In this document: positions 7,799 through 18,300 of the stretch, one piece after another
How positions within the stretch are numbered: the first letter of the stretch is position 1
Layout of the letters: each line of letters starts with the position of its first letter
DNA from: Flavobacterium akiainvivens
GTDB lineage: Bacteria; Bacteroidota; Bacteroidia; Flavobacteriales; Flavobacteriaceae
NCBI RefSeq assembly: GCF_001278115.1
Contig: NZ_LIYD01000005.1
Location: 3,816,548 to 3,880,547, forward strand
Reading direction: 5' to 3'
Length of the DNA: 64,000 bases
Notes under the pieces: generated by a model
What the model saw: the letters and a program-made list of their open reading frames with translations, nothing else
Database searches by the model: none
What the model was told of the DNA's origin: nothing
Program-made: the position numbers and the translations under genes

Positions 7799-8490
7799 TG
7801 AAAGAAAGCATTCAATACGGAAAACAAGAGATAGAATTTGAATTACAATACTCTAATCGCAAAACGATTGGTATTAAAATATTGCCAGACACTTCTGTCT
7901 TTGTAGTAGCTCCATTAGAAATATCGCTGGAAAAAATTAAAGAATTACTTTTAAAGAAAGCCCACTGGATATGCAAACAACAGTCTTATTTCTTGAATTT
8001 TGATGCAACGGAAATCTCCTATGAAATTAAATCCGGGTATTCTATTTTATATTTAGGAAGGCAGTATAAATTAATTGTTGAAAAATCTGACAAGGAAGAG
8101 GTTACCTATAAAGGAAATCTGTTTTTAATTACAGTAAAAAATAAGGAAAAAGCACAAATGCTTTTCGATGGGTGGTTAAAACAAAGAGCTCACAGTAAAA
8201 TAAGCGAAATAGCAAAACCTATCATTAAAAAATTTTCAGAACGCTTCAAGGCTCCGAATCACATTTATTTTCAGGATATGCCCACCCGATGGGGAAGTTG
8301 TACCATTAAAAATAAACTTATCTTCAATCCTAAATTAATTCACACTCCTAAAAGGTGCATTGAGTATGTCATTATGCATGAATTGTGTCATACGGTTCAT
8401 AAACACCATAATCAGGATTTTTTTGATTTACTCACTTTGATGATGCCTGATTGGGAGAAAAGAAAGGAAAAATTAGATTCATTTGCTTGA
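7798..8490 (+). CDS. YgjP/M48-like metal-dependent hydrolase
   Basis: This 230-residue protein of the YgjP (DUF45) family has zinc-peptidase features: HELCH at 194-198 with a third ligand His204 in HHNQDFF. The family-typical TRWGSC (about 163-168) and NPKLIHTP precede it. It has no signal peptide and is likely cytoplasmic. Its ATG shares a base with the hsdR stop (TAATG at 7796-7800), showing translational coupling. YgjP proteins are recurrently found next to hsdR; the substrate is unknown. A role in turning over restriction subunits is only a guess. Confidence 0.88.
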   Translation: MKESIQYGKQEIEFELQYSNRKTIGIKILPDTSVFVVAPLEISLEKIKELLLKKAHWICKQQSYFLNFDATEISYEIKSGYSILYLGRQYKLIVEKSDKEEVTYKGNLFLITVKNKEKAQMLFDGWLKQRAHSKISEIAKPIIKKFSERFKAPNHIYFQDMPTRWGSCTIKNKLIFNPKLIHTPKRCIEYVIMHELCHTVHKHHNQDFFDLLTLMMPDWEKRKEKLDSFA

Positions 8491-8690
8491 TTAAAAAAAT
8501 TATGCCTACTGTTCTTCCTCGTGATCCTCACCCTGTGCATCGCGTATCAAGCTGAACAATCCAAAATTGGCATTTTGCGAATGTTCATGTGAGATAAACC
8601 AAAAGAACTTGACTTTATGGCCTTTTCAATTACTACTGTGTATAAGCCACATAATTTTAAGGCGTTCAAAAAAGCTAATGATAGAGATTA

Positions 8691-8760
8691 GGTCGACTGA
8701 GATTCCACCAACTCCCCACAAAAACAAATAACGCCATTAGAATCTAATGTCATTTTCATT
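8691..8760 (+). repeat. Cassette-tail repeat, copy A (degenerate)
   Basis: It carries GGTCGACTGAGATTCC, then CCCCACAAAAACAAAT and a hairpin CATTAGA/TCTAATG. It aligns with copies B and C (GTTCGACTG..., CCCACAGAAAGA, GCCATTGG hairpin). Confidence 0.55.
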
Positions 8761-8781
8761 TTTATAATTATACTTATTTTA

Positions 8782-9060
8782 GAGTTTCAAAAAACATCAA
8801 AATTATAATTAAGTGTTCTACTGCACCACCTAACAGCCCTCAGAAAGACAAATAAAGCCATTGGATTCCTATGGCTTTATTTTAATAATTTACTTCACAA
8901 ATTATTTAGCTTAATTATAAAAAAAAACAATTTGCCAAAAAAAGCCACTCATATTGCTTTTCTTTGTGTAATATTTTAAACTTTGTGCTTGATCAAGTAG
9001 CGCATATACATCTATCAAGAGGTAAAAATGCGCTAAAAAGTAACGGGTATACCAATAGGG
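8782..9060 (+). repeat. Long imperfect direct repeat, copy B (tail plus leader)
   Basis: The order of landmarks matches copy C at 10170-10470: a TTTCAAAAAACATCAAAATT stretch, AAGTGTTCTACTG, CAGCCCTCAGAAAGA, an AAAGCCAT/ATGGCTTT hairpin (8864-8884), CTTTGTGTAATATTTT, then TGATCAAGTAGCGCATATAC. Many substitutions and small indels separate the copies, so the duplication is not recent. Confidence 0.75.
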
Positions 9061-9112
9061 GCTTTTCGTTAGTAGGCGGTAATTTAATGAACTTAGATGC
9101 TTAAAAGAAATT

Positions 9113-10027
9113 ATGAATTCATTCTTTAATTTTCAATTCGGAGAATTTAGTCAAACAACTCCCAATTGGTTTGACTGGTTTTCTCTACTGAGTTCATTAA
9201 TTATTAGTGCAGCGAGTATATTTCTTGCATTCTACCTGGCTGAAAGAATCTATAAAAAAGAAAAAACAGATAAAAATACAGAAGATTTAGATATTCAAAA
9301 TTCAGAAGTTCATTTATTCAAAAATAGTCTTATTGAATTAGACCGTGCAATTGAAAAACAAATTGTTGATTTACAAAGTTATATTGACAATAAAGATTTT
9401 AAATTAATATTTAATTCAGCTATTCAAGTTGATTTCCTTCAATTTGTAAATGTCAAATATTTGTATAAAAATGCGGGTTTTAATAATGTTGAAGCCATTG
9501 AAAAAATAAATAATTTAATGATATCACTATATACACTTTATGATTTCAGAGAGTCATTAAGAGATGAAGTTAGAACATACTTGAAAAAATATAATTATCA
9601 TGAAAGTAAATTTTATTTATACCGCCAACTTCTTTATACAAAGTATTTTTCAATTTGTAATGTTAGAGCAGAATCGATTATAATTGATCAAGGTGTAAAG
9701 AAATGGAAATTTGCCGATGACGATAAATTTATGCAGAGATATACTGAATTGATTTTGAATACTTCCAACGATACGTCAATTATTGATAACAACGGACTAA
9801 AAGATAGGGCAAAACTAAATGCTAAGTTCGTTGTTCCATTAATTAGTATAGCTTTTGAGTATGTGCCAGAAGATTTAAACGCTATTGAAATTAATGACAT
9901 TGGGAATCAAGTAAACAATGCTCACATTGATATGGAATCAATTACTGAGAAACATTTTAATGTTATGGAATCATATCTTTCAAATTTACAATCAATAAGT
10001 TCTAAGATAAAACTTTATTTAGTATAA
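9113..10027 (+). CDS. Membrane-anchored protein of unknown function
   Basis: This 304-residue protein has one predicted transmembrane segment near the N terminus (about residues 22-45, SLLSSLIISAASIFLAFYLA). A Lys-rich linker follows, then a helical domain (about 60-304) that should face the cytoplasm. I recognise no catalytic motif. The layout (anchor plus soluble helical domain) is seen in some cassette or phage-defence proteins, but nothing here proves such a role. It stands alone between repeated leader and tail sequences, and its AT-rich composition matches the island. Confidence 0.75.
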   Translation: MNSFFNFQFGEFSQTTPNWFDWFSLLSSLIISAASIFLAFYLAERIYKKEKTDKNTEDLDIQNSEVHLFKNSLIELDRAIEKQIVDLQSYIDNKDFKLIFNSAIQVDFLQFVNVKYLYKNAGFNNVEAIEKINNLMISLYTLYDFRESLRDEVRTYLKKYNYHESKFYLYRQLLYTKYFSICNVRAESIIIDQGVKKWKFADDDKFMQRYTELILNTSNDTSIIDNNGLKDRAKLNAKFVVPLISIAFEYVPEDLNAIEINDIGNQVNNAHIDMESITEKHFNVMESYLSNLQSISSKIKLYLV

Positions 10028-10169
10028 GAAAAATCACCGCCAACAGCGGTTTCAAGAAATGGCTAAAAAAGTGGTAAAATTATATTTTCCTTTCGGATGA
10101 AATTACAGTTTAGTGAAAATATGCAGTTAAAAAGTTCCACTTCATGAAGTCGCGGAAAGTTACCATATG

Positions 10170-10470
10170 CATCATTTTATGTTTTTGAAAAACGCAAAAA
10201 TTGCTATTAAGTGTTCGACTGTGATCCCTGACAGCCCACAGAAAGAAAAACAAAGCCATTGGATTCCAATGGCTTTGTTTTTTAATATACTTTATAAATT
10301 CTTAGCTTAATTTTTTACTTTTTCAAAAAATACATTTCAATCAATCAAAAAGCTAATTACATTGATTTTCTTTGTGTAATATTTTGAAATTTTGTGGCTG
10401 ATCAAGTAGCGTATATACATCTGTAAAAAATAGATGTTTGCTATAAAGTAATAGGTATACATAAGCTTAC
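10170..10470 (+). repeat. Long imperfect direct repeat, copy C (tail plus leader)
   Basis: It has the same order of landmarks as 8782-9060: TTTTTGAAAAACGCAAAAATT, AAGTGTTCGACTG, CAGCCCACAGAAAGA, the GCCATTGG hairpin, CTTTGTGTAATATTTTG, and TGATCAAGTAGCGTATATAC. It places the same sequence ahead of two unrelated genes. Confidence 0.75.
10252..10283 (+). terminator. Rho-independent terminator after the membrane protein gene
   Basis: AAAGCCATTGG (10252-10262) pairs with CCAATGGCTTT (10266-10276) around a 3-base loop, followed by GTTTTTT. Confidence 0.85.
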
Positions 10471-10529
10471 GGTAATTTCACATAGTTCAAAATCACAGTT
10501 TAACAATCAAAAATTATTTAAATAATTTT

Positions 10530-11837
10530 ATGTTTAAGAAAGCAATATTTGTAATAATCATTAGCATTACAGCTATTTGTTGTAAAAGTTCTAAAAAAGA
10601 AAAACTGACTAAAGCTGACTTAAATGGTTATTGGGAACAACAAGGAGAAGGAGAAATCATAGAAATTAATGATTCTTTGGTTATATCATATTACAGCAGT
10701 AATTTCAATTGCTATCCTAATTGGAAAATTTCAAGAGAATATTTCAATAATCAAACACCTACAATTACGTTGAATGATGATGGATCTTTCACAAATAAAG
10801 AAGGATTCACGGTATATACGTATATGAAGTTAAAAGAGAAACCACAACTATGTACAGATTTGACCGAAAATCAAAAAAATAACAACACTTACAACTTTGA
10901 AACACTCTGGAACACATTTAATGAGCAATATGTATTTTTCAAAGAACGAAATATTAATTGGGATTTAATCAAGAAAAAATATAAATCAAAATTCACCGAC
11001 AAAACAGAACCTTTCGAATTCTATTTATTATTAGAAAAAATGGTTCTTGAACTAAAAGACGCTCATTCAGACTTTGAAGTTCCTGATGAATTTGATGTGC
11101 AATGGCATAATCTAAATAAAAAAATTGACACAATTGATTACAAAACACTTACGCAACGTAAAATTTTAAAAAAATATTTAAAAAACGTAAAAACGTACAA
11201 TGATGGTCAGATTTATTATGGTTTAATAGGTAACGACATAGGCTATATTCAACTAAACAGTATGGAACAAGTTGATGATATTCATTCAATTACAGATTCT
11301 GTTATTTATGAGATAAGAAACACTAAAGCCTGCATTATTGACCTGCGCTTTAACGGTGGAGGCGATGATTTAACAGGGCTTGATTTTTTAAGTCATTTTA
11401 TTAACAAGCCATGTAATGTTTATAGTAAAAAAAGACGTTTTAGAGATGGGTTTGCAGGTAACCAAACAATAAAAATAGAACCATCTAAAAACCGTTATAC
11501 TAAGGAAATCTATGTGTTAACAAGTTCATATACAGTTAGTGCAGCTGAAACAACAATCTTAGCAACATTAAATTTTGATAATTTTAAAAAGATTGGCTCA
11601 AACACAAGTGGTGCCTTTTCGGATATTTTGAATAAAAAACTACCAAATGGTTGGAATTATTGGTTATCTAATGAAGTGTATGAAGGAACAAATGGAAAAA
11701 ATTATGAAGTATATGGTATTCCACCAGACTATCAAATAGATTATCCGAGAGAGAAGGAGCAGTTTTTAAAATCATTATATTTTGAGTTGGATAAAGAAGA
11801 TAGGGCAATTGTAAAAGTAACTGAATTGATAGAATAA
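10530..11837 (+). CDS. S41-family peptidase-like lipoprotein
   Basis: This 435-residue protein has a lipoprotein signal (hydrophobic 5-16, then AICC, acylated Cys at 17 or 18). The N-terminal half is poorly characterised. The C-terminal half resembles the S41 (C-terminal processing/tricorn-like) peptidase fold: IDLRFNGGGDD (substrate-binding strand), then TSSYTVSAAET with the probable nucleophile Ser, then GSNTSGAFSD. A Lys at the usual CtpA dyad position after the GxxTxG motif is not seen (Ala instead), so it may use another general base or be inactive. It is probably anchored in an outer or inner membrane leaflet facing the periplasm. It lies alone between repeated leader and tail elements. 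Confidence 0.8.
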   Translation: MFKKAIFVIIISITAICCKSSKKEKLTKADLNGYWEQQGEGEIIEINDSLVISYYSSNFNCYPNWKISREYFNNQTPTITLNDDGSFTNKEGFTVYTYMKLKEKPQLCTDLTENQKNNNTYNFETLWNTFNEQYVFFKERNINWDLIKKKYKSKFTDKTEPFEFYLLLEKMVLELKDAHSDFEVPDEFDVQWHNLNKKIDTIDYKTLTQRKILKKYLKNVKTYNDGQIYYGLIGNDIGYIQLNSMEQVDDIHSITDSVIYEIRNTKACIIDLRFNGGGDDLTGLDFLSHFINKPCNVYSKKRRFRDGFAGNQTIKIEPSKNRYTKEIYVLTSSYTVSAAETTILATLNFDNFKKIGSNTSGAFSDILNKKLPNGWNYWLSNEVYEGTNGKNYEVYGIPPDYQIDYPREKEQFLKSLYFELDKEDRAIVKVTELIE

Positions 11838-12657
11838 CTACTGCCAACAGGAGTTTGGCAAAAGTGAGTTAAGTGCTAAATTCAAATCCTGTTTTTCAAT
11901 TGAAGTTTTATTGTCGGACAAAGAAAATTTTCATTTCACTTTGATGAGCAATTGACAGTTATAGTCGAACGGTATCAGGTAGTCTATTTTATATTTTCGA
12001 TAAATGTCAAAACAGATATAAAACGTTCGACTGTAACCCCGGCACTCCACTGTAAGGGATAGTCGAAAGATTATGCCTTTTTTATTGTATATCAAATCCC
12101 CTCTTTCCTTTATTGGCATTATGTGATAATAGATTTTACATAGTAGGTGTTTGATAAGCTTCCTGATGGTACAAAACAAATATTAACGTAATAAAATAAC
12201 TTACCATGTCAAGAGCTTTTTGTGATTGTGTATGTTAACTTAATTAAAATGCAAACGTGGTTTTAGTTTGTTAATTTAGAGCATAGATAAAAATTTATTT
12301 ATTAAATGAAATTCAGTTTGTTATAAAGAAAACTGCTAAAATTATTAACTAAATTTTAACACTACGCCTGAATATAGTGTTAAAACATTAGCTATGTTTG
12401 ATAATCCAATCTTGTGTTTTTTTTACAAACCAACTATTTAACATTTCCTTACTATGAATCCTCTATTTCCTTCATTTTTTTCTGACTAAAAAGTCACCCG
12501 GTTAAATTTGAATAAGCAGGGTATACCTTTTAGGGGGTATTACGCTAAATTCAGAGTACACTAATTTTACTACCCTCTGGTTAAACAGGGGATGACCCTG
12601 TATTGCCATTTTTTTTGATGGTTATCACTTATTACTCCTACTTTAACTGATAAGCTC
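11838..12657. other. 820-base gene-free stretch
   Basis: Bases 11841-12050 are another tail element: it begins CTGCCAACAGGAGTTTGGCA just after the peptidase stop and ends near GTTCGACTGTAACCCC (12025-12040). An 82-codon minus-strand frame at 11931-12179 overlaps this element and has no support as a gene. Bases 12180-12657 are AT-rich and include a weak -7 candidate TATGTTTG at 12393-12400. They form the upstream region of the toxin operon and the edge of the AT-rich island. Confidence 0.6.
11841..12050 (+). repeat. Cassette-tail repeat, copy D
   Basis: It has the same start (GCCAACAG..GTTT), the same length (about 210 bases) and the same end (GTTCGACTGT) as the tail after the gene at 9113-10027, but with diverged middle sequence and no terminator hairpin of the GCCATTGG type. 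Confidence 0.55.
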
Positions 12658-15342
12658 ATGAATTTAAAAAAACTACTTTTATTCCTTACATCATTTTGTT
12701 ATTCTTTAAGCTGGTCCCAGCAGTTTTTTCCGGGAGGTGTAGCCGGAGCCGAAACATGGTATATTGTAGACTATGCTAACCTGGCTCAGGGCCAGTTTCC
12801 TAACCTGGCAGACCCTTATATAAGGTTGTCATCCTGCACTTCAAGTTTAGGCAGCGAAGGGTTATTTAATTTTAATCATTCAATTAATACTAACCTCCTT
12901 TGCCTTACATACAATGCATCGCTTGAAAATACTACATCCAGAAATGTTTTTTTTGTAGGCGAGCCCAAAGAGCTCAATATAAATTACGGGCATCTTACAA
13001 CAAACTGGCGTACAGATATGTCTTCTATAATATTGCCTGCGTGGATAAACAGGTATCGTTTTGACCTTGCTAATAAAGGCGCATATGCAAATAACAATTC
13101 TGTTGCGTTTAACAGTGTTACCAAGGCAAACATAAACTTTTATAACTGGAATGTTTACCAGTCAGACAAAAGGTTTAAAAGCTATGGCCTTGGTGGCGAA
13201 ACGGCTTTTAATATAGGGAAGAGCTTTACTAATACTACTGTTACCCCAACGCTGGAAGGACAGTCATTTATGGGGAATTTTCCTGAATTTATATCATATC
13301 CGTTTGAGCTTACGGCTAACCAAAAAAACCGTGTTGAGTCGTACCTGGCTTTAAAATATGGTATTACACTGGCGCCAAATACCCCTTACAGAAATGCAAA
13401 GAACACGGTATTTTGGAATGCGGCAAATTATACAAAGTTTGGCACCAGGATATTCGGTATAGGCAGGGATAACATTTCTGGGCTTAACCAGTTACAGAGT
13501 GAGAGTGTGCACAACAGGAATTATCTTATAGCATCTGTAAGAAAACTTATGGATACCAATCTGGAAAAACAACAAATTGAACAGATTGCAAATAACAACT
13601 TTATAGTTTTTGGCGACAATGGCCTGGCAGATGGATTAATGGCGGAAAATGAGCAGCATGTAAGGATACTGCACAGAAAGTGGCTGTCTCAGAACACGAA
13701 TGAAAAAGCTAAGGATATAAACATCTATTTTAAGTTTAACCTTATGACTGCCATAAACCAGGCAATGACGGCAAACAGCACACTAAAGCTGTGGATGCTT
13801 CATGATAAATATACTACAAACCAAACGGTTTCAGATTTTACAAGCCAGTATGTAGAATATTATGATGCCGCAGGTATGGATGGCTTACAGTATGGTTTTT
13901 TTGAAGACGTTTTTTTTGATACTGACGATGGGTTTTATGACCAGTTTACCTTTGGTGTAGGCCCGGATATGATTGTACAGCTGCGTTTTGACAACAGCTG
14001 CGACACAAACAGGGTTAGGAGTACGGTTGTAATTACCGGGGGGCGCCCGTCATATAAAGTAAATATAACCAGTACAAACGGTTATAACGAGAACTTTGTA
14101 ACAAATGAAAATACACTGAACTTTGAGGCACTGGCCCCATCTACCTATACGGTAACAGTAGAGGATTCGGTTGGCAATGTGGCCGAAACCGAAGTAGAGG
14201 TGGTAGTGCCGCAAATAAATGTAAACTTAGGCCCTGATATTGTTTTTAATGCCTCGCAACAGCAGGCTACGTTAAATGCAGGACAAAACGTACTTGACCC
14301 CACAGCAACTTATAAGTGGTATAAAGATGGTGTTCTTTTAGATTTTTACGGCCCTGTTCTTACTGTTACTGAGCCCGGTGAATATACGGTGGAAGTAACC
14401 AGCGGTAACATGATGTGCCAAAAAAGAGATACCATTATAGTGGGGTACAATTTTGCAGGTTCGGCATATGTTTCTATTGGCTGTGAAGATGATTTTGGCA
14501 ATATAACAGCAACAGTAACAGGTGGTGTGCCACCTTTTACTACTGTTGCCTCCGGAAATACGGTTACTGTAAGCCAGGTACACAGTACAACAAGTGGCAC
14601 CATTACAAACCTGCCGCCAGATGTATATACAGTAACTACAACAGATAGCAGCGGGAATGTTTTCCAGACCAGCCTTGAAATTTTAGACATGCTTGAGGGT
14701 ATGGATGTAGACCTTGAAGCACAAATACCGGAATTTCCTATATGTTTTCCGTCTACTTTTTATTCTAACACATCGGTTCCGGCGTACACCTGTGGCGGGG
14801 TTATAGCACTTGACGCTTCTGTACTGGTTACAAACCCCAATGTTATTTATGAATGGTATGTAAATGGTAATTATCAAAGCAATATTAATGGCCCATTAGT
14901 AGAATTGTATAATACTCCACAGCAACCCTCACCGGATCCAAGTGGATTCAATGAATTCCAGGTTTTAATATACAACTTAGAAACAGGATGTTACATTACT
15001 GAAACTGTAGCCATAAACAGGATGTATGGAATAAGGGATGGGGGGAATAATCAGCCAATTGGCACCCGTATAGCAAACCCGCAACCGGCAGAGGCTATTT
15101 CGGCAAAAGTATACCCTAACCCAAGTGATGTAAATGCAACGTTTTATTATGAGATAACCTCATCTGAAGTATTCTCCGGCACGGTATATATATACAGCCC
15201 TAACGGTGCCCTGCTGTTTGAAAAAGGCATATCGGGGCAATCTGAATACAATATTCCGTTAAGCCTTACCACATCAGGTACTTACCTGGCAATTACCAAA
15301 GTTGGAGAAAAAACACTAACCAATAAAATAATCATTAAGTAA
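12658..15342 (+). CDS. Secreted T9SS-sorted protein upstream of the RHS toxin
   Basis: This 894-residue exported protein has a Sec signal peptide (about 1-20, cleavage near SWSQQ). The N-terminal half is a large secreted domain of the kind found ahead of T9SS cell-surface proteins in Bacteroidota (YLALKYGITL, FGIGRDN). Ig-like or SprB-like modules lie in the middle (VVITGGRPSYKVNITS, ATVTGGVPPFTTV). A type A T9SS C-terminal sorting domain ends it (KVYPNPSDVNATFYYEI ... TLTNKIIIK, about 818-894). Type IX secretion would export it and attach or release it at the cell surface. It ends one base before the RHS toxin start and is surely co-transcribed. It may help display or deliver the toxin; that is inference. 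Confidence 0.88.
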   Translation: MNLKKLLLFLTSFCYSLSWSQQFFPGGVAGAETWYIVDYANLAQGQFPNLADPYIRLSSCTSSLGSEGLFNFNHSINTNLLCLTYNASLENTTSRNVFFVGEPKELNINYGHLTTNWRTDMSSIILPAWINRYRFDLANKGAYANNNSVAFNSVTKANINFYNWNVYQSDKRFKSYGLGGETAFNIGKSFTNTTVTPTLEGQSFMGNFPEFISYPFELTANQKNRVESYLALKYGITLAPNTPYRNAKNTVFWNAANYTKFGTRIFGIGRDNISGLNQLQSESVHNRNYLIASVRKLMDTNLEKQQIEQIANNNFIVFGDNGLADGLMAENEQHVRILHRKWLSQNTNEKAKDINIYFKFNLMTAINQAMTANSTLKLWMLHDKYTTNQTVSDFTSQYVEYYDAAGMDGLQYGFFEDVFFDTDDGFYDQFTFGVGPDMIVQLRFDNSCDTNRVRSTVVITGGRPSYKVNITSTNGYNENFVTNENTLNFEALAPSTYTVTVEDSVGNVAETEVEVVVPQINVNLGPDIVFNASQQQATLNAGQNVLDPTATYKWYKDGVLLDFYGPVLTVTEPGEYTVEVTSGNMMCQKRDTIIVGYNFAGSAYVSIGCEDDFGNITATVTGGVPPFTTVASGNTVTVSQVHSTTSGTITNLPPDVYTVTTTDSSGNVFQTSLEILDMLEGMDVDLEAQIPEFPICFPSTFYSNTSVPAYTCGGVIALDASVLVTNPNVIYEWYVNGNYQSNINGPLVELYNTPQQPSPDPSGFNEFQVLIYNLETGCYITETVAINRMYGIRDGGNNQPIGTRIANPQPAEAISAKVYPNPSDVNATFYYEITSSEVFSGTVYIYSPNGALLFEKGISGQSEYNIPLSLTTSGTYLAITKVGEKTLTNKIIIK

Positions 15343-15343
15343 T

Positions 15344-18300
15344 ATGGCCACAAATTATTTAGCACTCCTCAGGAAGTCATATTTCAATAAGTTACTATTC
15401 AGTTCGCTGCTAAGCAACCTGGTACTATTTGGACAGCCATTGCAGGAAATGGTATTTATATATTCGGCTGCAAAAAATAACCGGGTAAATACCGGCAGCC
15501 CTTCTAACACCCTTACCGGTGCAACAGAAAACAACCAGGATATGCCGCTGCCGCCGGCCGGTACAGCTACAGGTGCTTTTAATCAAAGCTACCGTCCTGT
15601 TGAGGTAAACAGGGTTTTCCATGCCCTGGAAGGCCATGCAATAGTTGGGGCAGATGAACTTTCGGGAGTTGAAAACCCGTATGATAACTTCTTTACCCTC
15701 CAGCTTCCGGAAGATGTAAACCTTTCAAATTATGAGGTTGTAATGTCTTATGACCTTTATGGGGTTAACGGTGCTGCACAAACCACTAAACGTATTAATA
15801 ACCAGCCGGCATATGGCGGAAAAATGGTTACACTTTCCGGCCAGTGGTCTTCAGTATCAGAGGTACTGCCTTTGGGCTATATAAAGGCGGGTAAAAATGA
15901 AATTTATTTTAACCGCAGGGCTAAAGAGCAATACCGTTATCAGGTAAAAAACCTAAAGATAGAGCTTAAAGATGCTGCCGCTGCAGATATAGCGCTGCCG
16001 GGCTCGTTAGCTATAAACGGGCAGGGTAACCTGTACCTTGTGGCTACGGTAACAAACCCCGAAGTGAAAGAGGTTGAAGCCCTTGGAGAAAAGCTGCAGG
16101 TTTGTGAAGGTGTTATAGAAAAGGTATTTGAAAATGTGCCGCTAAACCTTAAAAACCTTGAGCTTACATATACAACCCTTCGGGGCAAACAGCACAAAAA
16201 TATTAGTATAATAACAGGCCATGAAGCGCCCCAGTATAATTTTGAGGCTTCTGTTTTAGCACCGGGGGCTGTACAGTTTAGTACTGCCGATTTTAGTAAC
16301 GGTACAGTAAGCTATGATAACCTTAGCATTTCGGCAGAGCATGAAAAACTGGCTGCCGGCAGCCGTGTAATGGTATCTGGGCTTAATTTTAAAGATTTAA
16401 AGGCATTAAATCCTGATGTAGATAATGTAACATTGGGCAGTTTTGCCGGCTACAGGATACAAAAACTTGATTTTCCTGATAGTGTGCCTGCAAAACTACA
16501 TTTAAAATATGACCCCGATAAAATTCCTAACGGTTATACCGCACAGGATATCAGGACGTTTTACTACAATGCAGAGCAACGTACATGGCAACAGCTTTCT
16601 GTAGACAGCCTTGACATTAAAAAAAATGAAGTGGTGGTTAGTACCTATGAGAATGATACCGATTATATTAACGGTGTTATTAAGGTGCCGGATTCTCCCG
16701 AAACCAGCAGTTTTGCCCCTACTACAATGTCTGATATTAAGGTGTCAGACCCGGCTACAGGTGTTGTAAGTATTGCACCCCCCACGCCAAACAGTACGGG
16801 TACGGCTAATACAAGTTTTCCTATCAAGCTTCCGCAGGGCAGGCATGGCCAGCAGCCGTCGCTTCAGGTAAGCTATAACAGCGAGGCCGGTAACGGCTGG
16901 ATGGGTGTGGGCTGGAACCTTTCTACCCCGGCTGTTACCCTCAATACAAAATGGGGGGCACCGTTATTTAACGGTAGTTATGAAACAGAAATGTACAGCC
17001 TTAACGGCTCTGAACTGGTATTAAAAACAACCATAAACGGCAGTGAGGTTTATACAAGCCCCAACCGCGATTCTGGTATATTAAGGGGTGCTGCCGACAG
17101 GCAATTTTATGAGCGGAAGGAAGGCGCCTACCAGCATATTGTAAGAAAAGGAAACAGCCCGTCTAACTATTTCTGGATTATTACAGATAAGCAGGGCAAC
17201 AAAAGCTTTTATGGTGGTGTTACCGCATTAGATACTAATGCCGTTATGCGAGATGCTGCCAACAATGTTACGCACTGGGCTTTAAGGAGAACCCAGGACA
17301 CCTATGGTAACTATGTAGATTATAATTACTTTAAAGCTAACGCCGCAGTAGGCACATCTGCCATAAGCGGGCAGGAGTTTTACATAAGCAGCATTGAGTA
17401 TACCAAGAGCAGTGCTTCTGAGCCTAACTTCTACAGGGTGCAATTTATACGCAATACATATAGTACTACGCTAAACGGCCAGTCTAACAATGTGCTTAAC
17501 CGTACAGATGTAAGCGTAAATGCCCGCAATGGTATTATACAGATAACAGATGATTTGCTTACTGAGGTACACGTGTCGTTAGTACAATCCGGCACGCCTA
17601 CCATAATACGCAAATACCGTTTTGACTATGTGGTTACTGCTTTCCAGAAAAACCAGATAGAAGAAATATCAGAATTTGACAGCCAGGGCAATTTATTTTA
17701 TTCCAATACGCTGGAATATTACCCAATGGATAATACCTCTATTATTTCAGGCCAAACAACCTATTCGGGCACTTCAGATGATGTACAGTCTTTACTGCCA
17801 AATCTTGTAGGCGGTTCGCCTACAGGTTCGGCATTGGGTACTTCAACAGCATCGGGCTTTTCTTTTGGCCTTCGTGCCGGCCTTGGTTATGGCATTAAGG
17901 TTTGGGATATTGGCACCTCTGTAGGCGGCTCGTTTAATTACAGCAAAAACAGCCAGGAAGGCAAAATAAGTTTTGTTGATATAAATGGAGACGGCCTGCC
18001 AGATAAGGTGGTAAGCAACGGCTCAGGCCGCTATTACCGCCCTAATACCGGTACCGGTTTTGGAAGCCCCAGCACTATTGTAGACCTTTCTGAACTAAGT
18101 AAGAGCAAATCAAGAACCGTGGGCGCGGGTGTAGACGCCAGCCTTGGGCCTATTTCGGCCGGTAAAAGCTGGAGCAAAACCAAAACCGAGACCGATAGCT
18201 ACTTTAGCGATTTTAACGGCGACGGGCTTCCGGATGTTGTAACCGGCGGGCGGGTAAAATTTAATGTAACCGGCCCAACGGGCGACCCAATGCAGCGCAA

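Larger units (their letters stand above)
8491..9112. other. Gene-free stretch with two repeat tails and one leader
   Basis: No credible gene is present. Bases 8691-8760 and 8782-8884 are two degenerate copies of the tail element seen again at 10170-10283. Bases 8885-9112 resemble the leader at 10284-10529. Bases 8491-8690 show nothing I recognise. The two tails without genes may mark lost cassettes. Confidence 0.6.
10028..10529. other. Gene-free stretch: cassette tail and leader
   Basis: It holds a tail element (10035-10283) starting CACCGCCAACAGCGG just after the stop codon, a terminator hairpin at 10252-10283, and a leader (10284-10529) resembling 8885-9112. A 12-base palindrome ACTTCATGAAGT lies at 10139-10150. 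No gene is seen. Confidence 0.65.

Noticed and set aside
8691..8760. Tail repeats as tRNA 3' ends (attachment sites), because of GTTCGACTG
   Set aside because: The bases around it do not form a T-stem or acceptor pairing, and copies differ where a tRNA could not.
11931..12179. An 82-codon minus-strand gene
   Set aside because: It overlaps a repeated tail element, has no signal or domain, and its codon pattern is not gene-like.
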